Shown here piece by piece: positions 1 through 36,600 of a stretch of DNA of 60,000 nt. This stretch comes from Branchiostoma floridae (lineage: Eukaryota > Chordata > Leptocardii > Amphioxiformes > Branchiostomatidae). The translations under genes and the position numbers were made by a program. The notes beneath the pieces were generated by a model. It was not told the DNA's origin. It worked only from the letters and a program-made list of their open reading frames with translations, and did no database searches. The stretch spans positions 12,639,189-12,699,188 of the forward strand of contig NC_049993.1 in the NCBI RefSeq assembly GCF_000003815.2. The letters run 5' to 3'. Each line of letters opens with the position of its first letter. Positions within the stretch are counted from its first letter, which is position 1.

Positions 1-156
1 ATTATTCCCTCCTATGTGATGGAACTCCGTACAGAACATGTGATTGCCAGCATCGTTGCACCCCACCCTGGCTGGAGCTGGGGCTGTGTGATCTGAAGTT
101 CAAAGGTTATACCTATACATGTGTGAGATTAAAACAGATGCGGCACACTCTGCGAC

Positions 157-24340
<24,184 letters not shown>

Positions 24341-24774
24341 ACACATATTCCGTGAATGATGTAACCTTTTGTGATGTGTCTGAAAATTCATTTGACATTC
24401 TTCCAGCGTGACAGTTCAAGTACATGTAGATACATTGTGACTGACCTTGCATTTACATCTGTGCTCTACACCATGGATAACGCCTGCTCCGAAAGTGCAG
24501 GGACATCTTGCACGGTTGCAGCTGGGGGCTGCTACATTCTGAGTGTTTTCTGTAAATATTATTTCGCACAAAGGGAACTGCTGTATAGCGCAGGAGCTGC
24601 TGATGTACAGAGGCAAGGAAATAAGTTGGTCAAGCCACCGACATGGCATCCAGAAGTAATTGTGGTGCCATTTAGGAGCATGTGATGAAGAAACGTCATG
24701 GAGTGTAGTCTTCAAGAGGAGTGAAGCCAGATGTGAAAAAAAAAATACCTGATCAGCATTTCTTCCTTTGGCAC

Positions 24775-24780
24775 AATAAA
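24775..24780 (+). terminator. Proximal poly(A) signal, MAST gene
   Basis: AATAAA 435 bp after the MAST stop, within CACAATAAAGCC. It is the first consensus hexamer downstream of the coding sequence that I could find. Confidence 0.45.
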
Positions 24781-27158
24781 GCCAATCTGTATGCAGATAG
24801 ATACAATGTGGCCAAAAAACAAACTCTATCTAAAGCTTTACTTTGCCTTTTGGGGCTCCAACAGGCTTAGCTCAAACTTGTCCTGAAGGAAGAAATGCTC
24901 TTAAGAGTGTTAAGAGGCCTTGGTAAAGGCCATGATTAAGGGCATAAGGTAAGACAGTAAGTAAAGTAGCCTATGATGCCTTGGCTAACCCTTAATGTAG
25001 CATGAAGAGGTCCTTCCCATTGCTGTGAAGACCAATGAACATGTAAAGGGTTTAGTGGGGTAAAAAAAATATATGATAATCGCTGCTTGGTGAGTCCAGA
25101 ACAACTGGAGGGTTACCGTGCAAGGGAAAGGTGCTGAGATTATGCAGGAAGTTACGAGATACGTTAATGAAAATGCCCAAATACGCTACACAAAAGTAAC
25201 TACCATTCCAACTGTAGTTCATTCCTTGTCTCTCCAGAAGCTTTGGATGTTCTGTATTTATCTCACCCCCACCCTCCTCCGAGATCTGTGTCTGTAGTAC
25301 ACTTTCCATAGGAACTATGTCTAAAACTGCAAAGAACATACACGTAAGTCTGTAGGGTGTAGGCTTTTAGAACACTTGTACTGCTGTAAGTCATTGCAAT
25401 GGTGGGTGTAACACGCAAGAGAAATCCATGTGCAATTATTACTGGTGTAGCGTTTGCCACTGAAGTTAACTCTGAAGATGTAGGCACTGTTGTCTTTGCC
25501 ATTATGTTAGCACATACAAACATGTACCTTATTTTGGAACTTGTACCCTAGGTCTAGTCATCATTTTGGCTTTTTAGACCTACGAAAATTATTTTTCTTC
25601 ATTATATTACAGTAAAGTTTTACCTTTTCACATTCACAGTCAAGACAACTCCAAAACTACATGTAATGCCAACATAACAACAAGGGTTTGAAGAGCTATG
25701 AATTTGTGTAACATTTTGCATGAATCTAATTTAAATCCTTACAACTATAAGTGATGGTTTTTCAAAAAGTGACCATTTCAATGCAACCAGTTGCTGTACA
25801 AAATAGTGGCAAAGGTAGTGCCTACATCTCTTATGGCCTTTGCTTAGCTGCTTGCATGCCTTTGACCATAAATGATGCTGCAAAGATTAAAAACTGTTAT
25901 AGATCAACTCTGTACAAGAACAAAGCTTTACTCTACTTTAAGTAATAGTCTTTTTTTTGTGCAAATATATGCATGTAAACTCCTAGTACATCAGACATGT
26001 TGTGACAAGTGACAGTATATTACTACATCTACTGTATTCCGGAAAATATTATTAGGCACTTAAGAGTACTACAGACTTTATACAAAATAGGGCCAATCTA
26101 CTGGCCCACAGAACAGAATATTGTGGTGGTCTAACGTAACAGATGATATATAGGAAAATGTAGTAGATGTTTTCCTTGGCAAGATGGGCCAAGTCTGTAT
26201 CCACACACAAAAGCCTTGTGTGAGGATCTAAGATTGTACATTGTAGGTTTTGTATCCATGATACAGGGTTCTCTAACAGGGCCAGGCAGTGTGTGTGTGT
26301 GTGTTGGGTTCCTGATATGTGCTGTGCTGCTGACATTTTTGGTGTTCTTGATGTTGTTCTTCTACTGCTATGCAACTAATAATTGACCTAACATTCCTGC
26401 CCACAGGCGTAACAATGTCAAAGACGTAACCAGTGAAATGTTGTCAACTGGCCTTGGTTGCTGTCATATGTTTTGCCTGATTTTACCTCTTTTTAAACTT
26501 TTCTATTGCGATATTGTTCTGCATTGCTACTGTAGTACGAGTCTTTGTAAAACACAAAGTAGATCAGTATACAACTGTAGTAGTCAATACACCAGAGAAA
26601 GATTTTATTCTGTCAGAAATTTTGGTTCACAGTATGATGGCGTAATAATTTAGAAACAGGTATATAATAATTCTATTGCTCACTTAAGAAACAGATTCAG
26701 TGTAAAGAAAGACTGAAATGTTGTCTACATCTGAAATGTGGAAGCCTGAGACATTAAGGCTTATAGGAAAACACACACTTTCTGTGATTACAATTTACTT
26801 GTGTAATGTAAGTTCCATTTTGTTCATACCCCAAGAGATGTGCTGCATTTGCTATATGGTATCACTGTACAAGTATGTACATTATAGAATTTCTTGTGAA
26901 AAACATCGGTGGTACTACGTAAAATATCTATTGGTGGTGGATAGAAGAGTTATTCAGCATATTCAATATCAATGTGCAAATATTGGGAGCGACACATTTG
27001 CTCCGTTATTTCTGAGTTTAAATGTGAGGTGGTTCCATCTTACTTTGTGTATATAGGTAACTTTGATACTTCTGACCCATGTACAATGATTCAATATGGC
27101 CATAGGTGCTTTGTACTGTGCATATTAATATTATGGGAAAGTGGAGAATCTATGAATC

Positions 27159-27164
27159 AATAAA
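27159..27164 (+). terminator. Distal poly(A) signal, MAST gene
   Basis: AATAAA in the context AATCAATAAAGTGCTGTGGTG, with a GT-rich stretch and a T-rich stretch following, as expected of a cleavage site. It would give a 2.8-kb 3' UTR. Confidence 0.4.
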
Positions 27165-27447
27165 GTGCTGTGGTGAGAGAAGTTTTCTTGTTTTGTTTTT
27201 TCTTGTCAATATTGCAATGTATCAGACAAATGGAGAGGTTCATGCATGACTTTTCACAGATCCCATTGCATGCTGGGAATATGCTGTGCACTATGGGTAG
27301 GGCAGAAGGCAAACAAAATCATCACCATGACAACATAAAGCAGACTGCAGACAGGTCGGGAAGACAATTCAGTCCTTTACTAACTTGAGCCATAATTTGG
27401 CCCAACACCCAGTCATCTCTGCCCCACACCCCTGCTGACTTGACCAG

Positions 27448-27510
27448 GTTGTCCGGCTGAGTTGGTAAAGCGCCAAATTGTTCAGATCTCATCAGTTTGA
27501 GGACTTTTAA
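27448..27510 (+). repeat. tRNA-like (SINE-derived) fragment
   Basis: GGCTGAGTTGG at 27455 resembles a Pol III A box and GTTTGAGGAC at 27495 a weakened B box, 40 bp apart. There is no acceptor-stem pairing, so it is not a tRNA gene. It is probably an old tRNA-derived SINE head between MAST and SETD9. Confidence 0.35.
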
Positions 27511-27515
27511 GTGAC

Positions 27516-30267
27516 TTATTCCACTAGGGTAAAGTAAGAGGAAAAGAGTTCCTCCCCTGCTTCGATGTCACGTAAGGACACCAGTACCACCACTCTTAGT
27601 GACCTGCAACAGAAAATGTTATTCCATAAAACATTGCCAACATTACTCATCAAATGAGACTGGGTACTTGAAATCCAACAAGCAAATAGTATTTTGTTTG
27701 CCTCCTTCACAGACCTATGTATGGCCAGCTTTTATTGGGGGGGGGGGGGGCTGCGATATAGACCTCCCCTAACATTTCAGAACCTGACCCTGTTGAATGA
27801 TAATCAGCACTTACCCCCCCAAAAAGAGTGAGAAAAGAAATGCTTGTCCGACTTTGTCGCACCTAGAAGGTGTGCAGAGGAGTGTGGTATTTTGTGCAAT
27901 TCCTAACACAAACCTGTAGCTTGCATCCTGAGAAGTCTGAAGGTTGGGGCTATAGTGGATGTTTGGGAGATATTTCCTCAGAGGGAATGGGAAGTCCACT
28001 TGGATATTATACTCCTGGTAGGCAACATTGGCTGGATGACCTTGATAGGGAAAAAGGATTAATTAGATATACACTAGAGTATTGCATTATGCATTATACT
28101 AATGTATAAAGAGGTTTGAATACAGCGGTTGCTTAATTTACATAAAAGGAAAGTGGAAATAGCCAAAAGGCTGTCTTTACTTCTATGTGACAATCTTGAC
28201 ACGTAATCAGATGTATGCAAGGAAATAAGAAAGTGCTGTCTAACACTCAGAAATCATGTCCAGAACAGGTGATACAACAACAACAGCAGGTATCAAAACA
28301 GGAAGTTGCACTGCAGTACCATAGAAAGATGCTAGGGAGCCCAACATTAAACCTGACCTTTATTTTCCCGAACCTACTAAATATCATATGGAACCATGCA
28401 AATCTTACTCCAAGGATGTTATTGGTAACACTAATAGCACCAAAAAGTCAACTGTTGTGCTGTTCTAGAAACATGACCCCTGACCTGCTGATTGGTTGTT
28501 GACGTATTGTCCCACGGCCAGGGGATTTTTGGGGTACGGCGTCAGCCACGACCGGTCACAGGTCAAGTACGGTCCAATCCTGTCACGTCCAGCGCAAGAC
28601 CTGGAAGAAAACATGCTGCTGAAAATTCGTCCTTTGCTGAAGAGAACAATTTACAGAGTATCTGGAGATTTTCCTTAACTGGTCTACAATGGCAGTGTTT
28701 AGTTTAACTGTTTAGGGAAAGGGACATGAACGAAAAAGTAAAACATCAAAATACATACCTGTAGATCATCTTGGAGAAGCTACGATCATTACCATCAATG
28801 AAGACACCATCAATACAGCGGAACACAAACGGGTTGGCGATGGATTGAAAGAGGATGGGTTCAAAGGGATAGTACATTGTACCTGAAGGAAGATGAAAAA
28901 CGATATTACCATGAAAGAATTGTTGATTAATCACTGGAAATTGGTCTTTAAGGTTACAAAGAATAGCAGACATTTCATGGAATCATTTCAAGCAACAAGG
29001 AAAATACACAAATTAAAGAAATGCATGCATGTACATTTCGAGATTTTGAAATGCCCCCTACCTGGATACATGGAAACTACAGTTTTTGCAGGCACCGTTC
29101 CCCTCGTCACAAACACACCTCTCCCTACTCCAACTACACTACTTTCCTTCCTCTCAGTACAGAACCCAAGTGTCTCCAACATCACCTCCAAACCATGCTG
29201 GTATCTCTCCACAGGAGGGACAGTTGCTTCAGTTCTATATTTCCTTTTCATAATTATTTTTTGTCCTACTGCATCATCATGTCTGGATGCTGTTTTGTAC
29301 TTCTTCATCAAAGGATGGAAGGTCATGTCATGGCATGAAAGTGTATCAACATTGGTATTGCAACTAGGCATGCTTAAGACATTTGGGGTTGACAAATTTT
29401 CTTGAATATATCTCTTTTGCAAATGTGGTATTGCATACACTTGAGACAATTTACTTTCTAGAAATGCATTTTTTATCGTTGAACCATGCATTGAATTGTA
29501 CATTTCATCAGTTCTGTCTAACGTTATATTTCCAAGTCTATTGTTTTGAACATCACGAATGCTGCCGTATGACTGCAGTTTGTTAGATGGCTGGGGGGAG
29601 GTGTCTGTTCTGTTTGGTGAGCTGTGCAGTGGGTTACAGTTTGCTGGGCCTCTCTCAAGAGCACTGAAAAACTCCACCAAGGTTGACAAGACAGCGGAGT
29701 CTGGGATGATCTTATCCTGAGAGCCTTTTGGGACTGACCGCAGCTTCCTGTAGGTACATGTACAAAATTATAGTGAAGATACTTGTAAGTTCTAGCAAAG
29801 TTTTAATGAAAGCTCATTGGTTCTTGTACAACTGTTACAGCAGTATTAAGTGTTCAGTACAGCACACTCCAGTATACTGTAGTATTCAATACAGTTTGGT
29901 ACAGTATAGTATATACGTTACGTTTAATAATAGTAGCCAAAGAAATATTTTCCTTATGTTCATGACCAACAATTTGGATCTTACTAAAAGTGATAATCAA
30001 TATTAGATATTACAAATTATGTACGTGAGAAATACTGGAGGTTATAGCTGATACTAGATCATGGCCTTAAATATTATATGTGCTAACGTTACATGCATGT
30101 ATCTAGATAATAAAAACACTAACTAAAGAAGAAGAAGGTGCAAGCTAACTTTACAGACGACATGTGTTCATGCCTGACCTGTCCTTCAAGTTCAAGGCGA
30201 TCCACGGCACGAACCGGTACCGGTAAGCCTGCCAGCGGGCCTGCAGTCTTTTAACCCAACATCCCAT
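27516..30267 (-). CDS. SETD9: SETD9-like SET-domain protein, spliced
   Basis: Exons on the minus strand: 30267-30179, 29747-29062, 28882-28759, 28600-28485, 28031-27914, 27603-27516 (stop). All junctions are in phase, giving 406 aa. The N-terminus reads RYRFVPWIALNL, then KIIPDSAVLSTL. The SET core has GRGVFVTRGTVP and VVSMYPG (about 237-258), EPILFQSIANPFVFRC, FIDGNDRS, GRDRIGP, then NPLAVGQYVNN (Asn334-Asn335, the SET cofactor-site position), YLPNIHYS and GEELFSSY (394-401). These match human SETD9 as I recall it, from end to end. The human protein is about 299 aa; the excess lies in exon 2, which holds a low-conservation insertion. SET proteins transfer methyl groups from S-adenosylmethionine; the substrate of SETD9 is not known to me. 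The first-exon donor is chosen at 30178 because it best matches the human spacing. Confidence 0.93.
27737..27750 (+). repeat. Poly(G) run in SETD9 intron 5
   Basis: An uninterrupted run of about 14 G on the + strand (C on the SETD9 sense strand). It is simple sequence and prone to assembly or polymerase error. Confidence 0.9.
28300..28380 (+). repeat. Dispersed repeat pair, copy 1 (SETD9 intron 4)
   Basis: GGAAGTTGCACTGCAGTACC, AGATGCTAGG.AGCCCAA and AACCTGACCTTTA align with 51065-51145 (GAAAGTTCCACTGCAGCTCC, AGGTGCTATGAGGCCCA, AACGTAACCTTTG). Similarity is moderate but the order is the same. This marks an old interspersed repeat of unknown class. Confidence 0.55.
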
Positions 30268-30608
30268 TGGACGGCTAGCTTAGAATTAATCAACAACAGC
30301 TAATGTGGAGGCAGATAGCTTCAGAAATCAACCTCCATCCAATATTTCTCCACCTTGCGCCATTTTTCAAACTCTAACCTTTCACCTTTAGAATATACCA
30401 CTATATTGAAGGGCAACTGACCAAAATTTCCAACGTAAGGTTGATTGAAGGTATGTCAATCGTTCTCTTGTCATTAAAAATCTACCTTTGAAATTACTTT
30501 TAATCCTTTAAAAATGTGCAATTTTTGTCTGAAAACAGTCATCATAACTCTCGAATTGAACTACTTCCCATGCGTACCCCTTCCACTAATGGTATAGTCC
30601 AAAGCATC
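30268..30608. promoter_or_regulatory. Bidirectional promoter region between SETD9 and PPWD1
   Basis: The start codons of SETD9 (minus, 30267) and PPWD1 (plus, 30609) are 341 bp apart and diverge, so both 5' UTRs and a shared promoter must lie here. I see no TATA box at a convincing distance from either start. Divergent housekeeping promoters of this kind are usually TATA-less, but the transcription start sites cannot be read from sequence. Confidence 0.65.
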
Positions 30609-33600
30609 ATGGCGTCGGAAGGTGAGCAAAAGAAACGTTCTCATGACGAAACGGCGGAAAGCGGAGCTAAGGAGGAAGAAGACGACGCATGGGTCGGTCC
30701 TATGCCAGCGGAGGCTGCCAAGCCCAAGAAAAGAAAAGGTTCGCTGTCAATTTTTCTTATAAAAACGTCCGAAATTGTGATATAACGGAAAACTTTTGAT
30801 GCCCCCCTCCCCCTAGCCGCAGAGACGACTGTTGGCCTATTATCGCTTATACTACTAACGCTCCCGGCCAACAGTCGCAGACTTCAACATTGAACGGAAT
30901 CAAAAAATCGCCGAATAAACGAGCCGCTGCACTAATCCTCGGATCTCTGGGTGTCCCTCACTTCCTAACAGCCTTACCTAGCCAGCCGGAGCGTTTTCCG
31001 GCTCAAAAACCCCCTTCGCTAGCCGCGCCGGGACTAAATGCACTCCGATCGCACTGTTTATACACACCGAGTGGCGNNNNNNNNNNNNNNNNNNNNNNNN
31101 NNNNNNNNNNNNNNNNNNNNNNNNNNNNNNNNNNNNNNNNNNNNNNNNNNNNNNNNNNNNNNNNNNNNNNNNNNNNACACTTTTGTCTCAAAATCACAAT
31201 GGAATATTATCAAAAACATATTGAACTCATTGAAAATATCCAAGGCCCTTTCCAGTTTGTTATTCTGCTTGAATATAGTTTATTTGAAATTTCAGGGAAC
31301 TTTCCAACTTTCCCCACATAGGAATGGCTTATCAGAAAAGTAGTCTTTTATTCGCGCGGCTGATTCGGCGCGCCGGCTAAGCTGGTATTTCCAATATGGC
31401 CGCCACTCGGTGTGTATAAACAGTGCGATCGGAGTGCATTTAGTCCCGGCGCGGCTAGCGAAGGGGGTTTTTGAGCCGGAAAACGCTCCGGCTGGCTAGG
31501 TAAGGCTGTTAGGAAGTGAAGGACACCCAGAGATCCGAGGATTAGTGCAGCGGCTCGTTTATTCGGCGATTTTTTGATTCCGTTCAATGTTGAAGTCTGC
31601 GACTGTTGGCCGGGAGCGTTAGTAGTATAAGCGATAATAGGCCAACAGTCGTCTCTGCGGCTACCCTCCCCCATAATTTGCTTTGTGATGTGTGGAAACG
31701 TTGTGAGTTATGTGCGCAGTTGCTTCTATGTTTGATATGTCTGATTTTATTCTTCAGTGTTAGAGTTTGAGCAGATCTTCCTGGATAACTTGCCGAACGC
31801 TGACTCGTACGAGAGAAGCTACATGCACAGAGATGTCATCACGTACGTCGCAGTCTCAAAGTAAGTTGAACAACAAAATTTATGGTCTGGTAACGGGAAA
31901 AACATACCTTTCTACGGTGATAGGAGTGTTACTCACCTGCCCAGTTCAGCAGCCCATGCCAGGAAATTTTACGGTGTTGGTTTCAATTAGCTGTTCAAAC
32001 CAAAAACATTGAGTAGGGGGTTATTAATGGTCCATCTTCATTTCAACTTACACCTTGCTTTCAAATTGCAAGCATATGCGCGTATGAATCGAATGAAAAA
32101 AAAGGTGTAGTTGATGGGTCTTTAAGGGGTCTTTACCTTTGACATTTTACCAAGAATTCCTGTTCTTCTTCTTCTTCATATGATACTAGACAAAACCCCG
32201 TGTGGGGCATAATGTCCAGGACTTACTTATGATCAGAGGCCTTACCCAAGTGTGGTGGTGGTGCAAGTCGTCAACAAAATAGAAAAAAAAGTGGTGCATA
32301 AATAAACGAACAAAGTGATGCTGTACATTGCCACACTAGGTATAGGCTCCTACCCTTACAGCTGGGTGAAGCCGGGGTAACCGTAGTACTTGGCTACCCC
32401 AGCTTTGAAGGTATCTGTAGTCTTAGCTTCTATAAGGTGTTGCGGTAGTGCATTCCATTCGATAACTGTTTTTGGAAACTAGCTGCCTCTGTGTGTTTCT
32501 GTCCTACTGTTTCTTCACATGTGTTCAAATCTTTGTGAGAGGGACTGATATTCCCTGACCTTATGCCCTCATTTGTTTTCGCCCTCTGCAGGGGCATTGT
32601 TGGCAGTTCTGACAGGTATGTGAATGGTATTTGTATCTAGTTAGCTCATGTCTTTATAACCTCTTCTGAATGGCCATCTGTAACCGAGGCCTACGGGGAC
32701 ACGTTCATGTATAACATGCCCCCGATGTGGACTGGACCACCACTATACCCACCCTTCAACAACGGGTGGTTTGGAGCCTTCCCAGGACCCAGCGAAAGAC
32801 CTTGTGGATACATTGTCGCCTGGAAAACACGACATATAACAAGGACAGAAACATACTCAATTTTCTCAAGAAAGGGCTGTCCACAATCAATTAGAATTAG
32901 ACATCCTTATGATATGCCAATTAGCAGTTACTCAAGCAACTGGATGTGATTTCTGAAACAGACCATATCTAAGATCATGTCTAATTGCTTCAGTAACTGC
33001 TTTTTGGCTACAGTTTGTGAAAACTGAATTTAAAGGACAACTCAGAAGTATCTTTCAGTGATATTTAGATACATGTACATGTATAGTTTACTAATGAGAA
33101 TTGTACACATCATAACATTTCAGGACAGACTTCATTCTGACAGCAAGTTGTGATGGTCACCTGAAGTTCTGGAAGAAAGCAGATGAAGGCATTGAGTTTG
33201 TCAAACACTTCAGAGTACACTTGGGTAAGACTTACATGTTTTGTTCCTCTTGTGCTAGCCTCCTTCAAAGACTTCTTTAGCAGTGGTGTTTAGTATTGGG
33301 AGAGGGCTGATTCTCAACATGGGCTAGGGTTGACTTTAAGGCTACTGAATCTGCAGCAGGTTGAAGTTGGTAGCTTAAAACAAGTGAAGAAGAAGAGAAG
33401 ATTCTATGCTTGGAAAGAGAGTTTTGTTGGTGTTGGAAAACTCCCTTTCCTAGTATAGAGAACCTTAGCTTATATTGAAAGTTGCCGCCCCCCCCCAAAA
33501 AAATGAAAATAAAGCGAAAACACTCCAGAAGTTTGCGAAAGAGGCTACCCTTGTACAATTTATCCCTGACCTACATGGATCAACTCTAATCTGAACTGTA

Positions 33601-36600
33601 CATACACTGACTGTAGGTAGCATAATCATGATGATTCCAGTCATGATGATTCCAATCATCATGATTATGCTAAAGATAATACAACTACTAGCTTGTCTGT
33701 ACCAATTTTTGCACATCATATTTCCAGGAAATGTGGAGTGCCTGGCTGTGAGTACTGATGGTACCATGGCCTGCACAGTGTCTGATGACCAGGCTATGAA
33801 GGTGTTCGACGTCATCAACTTTGGTGGGTATTCACTGTCATAATGAGTGTGATTCTATGAACATTGAACTACATGTACCAGTGGCCTCTCTATTAAGCTC
33901 TGTTGTATTTTTTCTCAGAAAAGGTATTACGGCAAATTTCTAATGTGTGTGACAGTAAGTCATCAACATAAATTTGCATACAGCAAAGAATTTTTCCATG
34001 TTAAGATTTGATAGCCTGCATGCCATCCTAGTCGGTTGTTGGAGCTCCCATACTCTATATAGTTAGGGAAGAGTATGCGAGCGTCGGTAAGCTGCAAATG
34101 TATCGAGCATGACACTCATGGTATAGCAGGGCTCGAAATACTGGGTGTATGTGCGCACAGGTGCACCCCAAATTGGAGATGTGCACCCAATCTTTTTCTG
34201 TGGGTGCACAGGGTGCACCCAAATATTTTCTTAGGTTTGTGTATGTAAACAGTAAAGATATCAAAGTATACTAGTATACATCATATTCTTGACATCTAAG
34301 TGTTAGAAAGATAATAAAAATGTCTATCATGGTACTTGTTTAAGAATTTGATAGCTTGTAACTTAGTTTTATCACTAGGTTATTACTTCAATTTACTGTA
34401 TTAAATAAGTGGTGCACCCAAAAATTTTTTGGTGCACCCAATTTCTTAAGCTGGGTGCACCAGTGCACCTAATCCCAAAAATGAATTTCGTGCCCTGTAT
34501 AGATTTGGATAGAATGGCCAGATTTTGCAGTGTGGTATTACTACTACCATGCAAACCTGTGTCACAAAGTTCTCTCTTCTTAAAGTTCTTCTTCTCGTTT
34601 TCATGATGTGTTTTTTGATGTGTCCCTGTAGACATGATCAACATGATGAAGCTGGGATATCACCCAGGTGTGGCAGAATGGATCTTCAAGTCAGGGGACC
34701 CTATCTGTGCAGTGGCATGGTAAGTCAATGTAGAATTATTAGTGTTGTACAATATTTGAAGTGGACTCAGTAGTACAAGAGAAGTGATGGACTGATCCAT
34801 TAGATTAGATTAAAGGGGTTGGGATGGTTGGGAATTTTTTGCTTTAATCTGCTTCTTAACTCACACCCCTTTCTTTCTTAACAGCTTTTTATCTATAAGC
34901 TCTCGCTACCGGCCTCTTGGTTTAAATGGACCAGCCCACCTAAAGTCAACTGATATCTAAATGTACTTGGCTATGCAAATGAAGAGTGTCACCTCTCTTG
35001 TAGTTCTTCTTTTATCCAACAAATTACTATGCTGTCATTTATACTTTCAAAAAAGTGTCCACTGTTGTGCTCAATATTTGTTTGTTTGTTTGTTTTCCTC
35101 AGTACAGAGAAGAAGTCCGGAGTCATCCACATCTATGATGGGAGGTCAGCGACCCTCCTACATACCCTTCCCAAGATGCACTCTGCCCGCGTGTTGTTCA
35201 TGAAGGTGACTTTCTTGCGTGTATTTTCCATGTAATATTTTGAGGTAGACATTCTTTTAGTAGTATATATTTTCATATTTTCAGTACTAGGGGTGTATTA
35301 CTGGTACAAAACCAGTTTAATTTGCCTGTTGGACTGATCCAGAAGAACCAGATCTGAAAAAATTTAGTGGACTGGATTTTGGACCGATTAGAAAATGAAC
35401 AGATCATCCTGATTCACGTGTTTTGGGGCTTTCGGGTAAAAAGAATAACAAGAATGAAGGAGAGGAGAGTTGTTAGTCATTCTTACCAATTCTTAACAGT
35501 GAAGCTTGGTCTCAATTAACTGAGGCAGTTTGTGTTGTTATAGGATTTTTAAACGCCAGTGGGAGTTGCATAGTCCATCAAACAGATTCCTTTATAGCAA
35601 AAGTTTTGTGTATTGCCCATTCACAAGTTTTCACAGACAATCAGGTTCTGGACCTAGACCATACCTGGACCTGACCTTTCTGTACTGTTATTCAGTACAT
35701 CTCAATGTGTAACATTGTTTCCTGTATTTGTGTTTCTTCTGTTTTCCAGTACAACCCAGTGTATGACGTAGTTGTATCGGCTGATGAGACAGGTATGGTG
35801 GATTACTGGTCAGGACCTGCCGGAGATTACAAGTTCCCAAAAAATGTGGGCTTTGAGTTCAAGACAGACACAAGTCTGTACGAGTTTGCTAAGGTGTGTT
35901 TTCTTCTTTGATACTCAGTCAGGTTATCTGTGCTAATTAACTATGTGTAAACTAAGTAGAGATAAATTTTATTCACAATGTCAAATGATACATAATATCA
36001 TAGAGAGATGAAACAAACTGCAGAAAAGTTGAACCTAGAAGTCTGTTTGCAATTTTCCCTTCTTTTTTTACAGTGCAAGACCCTTCCTATTGCTCTGGCT
36101 TTCTCACCAGATGGCAAGAGATTTGCCACCATTGCTAGAGACAGAAAGGTAATCTATGTATTCTTTTCTTGCAGCATGTAATTTTAATGATAACATGACA
36201 AAATAATGATATATTGCTCAGAGATTCTACTGGCAGAAATCCCGAACGGGGTCTCTGTCAACAGAATCTCTGATCAGGATCTCTACCAACAGAGTCGGCA
36301 ATTCTACTGGTAGAGATCCCGATCGAAGTTTCTGCTGACAGAAACCCCAATCAAGATCTCTACCAGTAGTTTCTGTTGACAGAAACTATGATCAGGATCT
36401 CTATAGCTACTGGTAGAATTGCCTATTCTACCAGATCGGAGTCTCTACCCTGATGTATATATCAAGCTTGCTCTGTGAAAATTTATGAGTTAACCTGCCT
36501 GGTAACCAATACATATTTGGTGCCAAACTTGACTACCTTAGCATGCCGAGGGTTGAAATCATAGAATCTCAAAGCTGACAACTTCGGCAATATTGCTTTC

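Larger units (their letters stand above)
24341..27164 (+). other. Probable 3' UTR of the MAST gene
   Basis: After the TAG at 24338-24340 there is no coding exon. Two consensus poly(A) signals on the + strand are present: AATAAA at 24775-24780 (short form) and AATAAA at 27159-27164 (long form, about 2.8 kb). The long form would end about 350 bp short of the converging SETD9 stop codon. A (TG)n tract lies near 26289-26304. Confidence 0.5.

Noticed and set aside
29021-29338. 105-codon + strand frame
   Set aside because: Antisense to SETD9 exon 2, which has clear homology on the minus strand.
30890-31674. Open frames containing [20 protein letters not shown] on both strands
   Set aside because: They are the two arms of the foldback element read from either side, partly through the N gap; the repeat explains the matching peptides.
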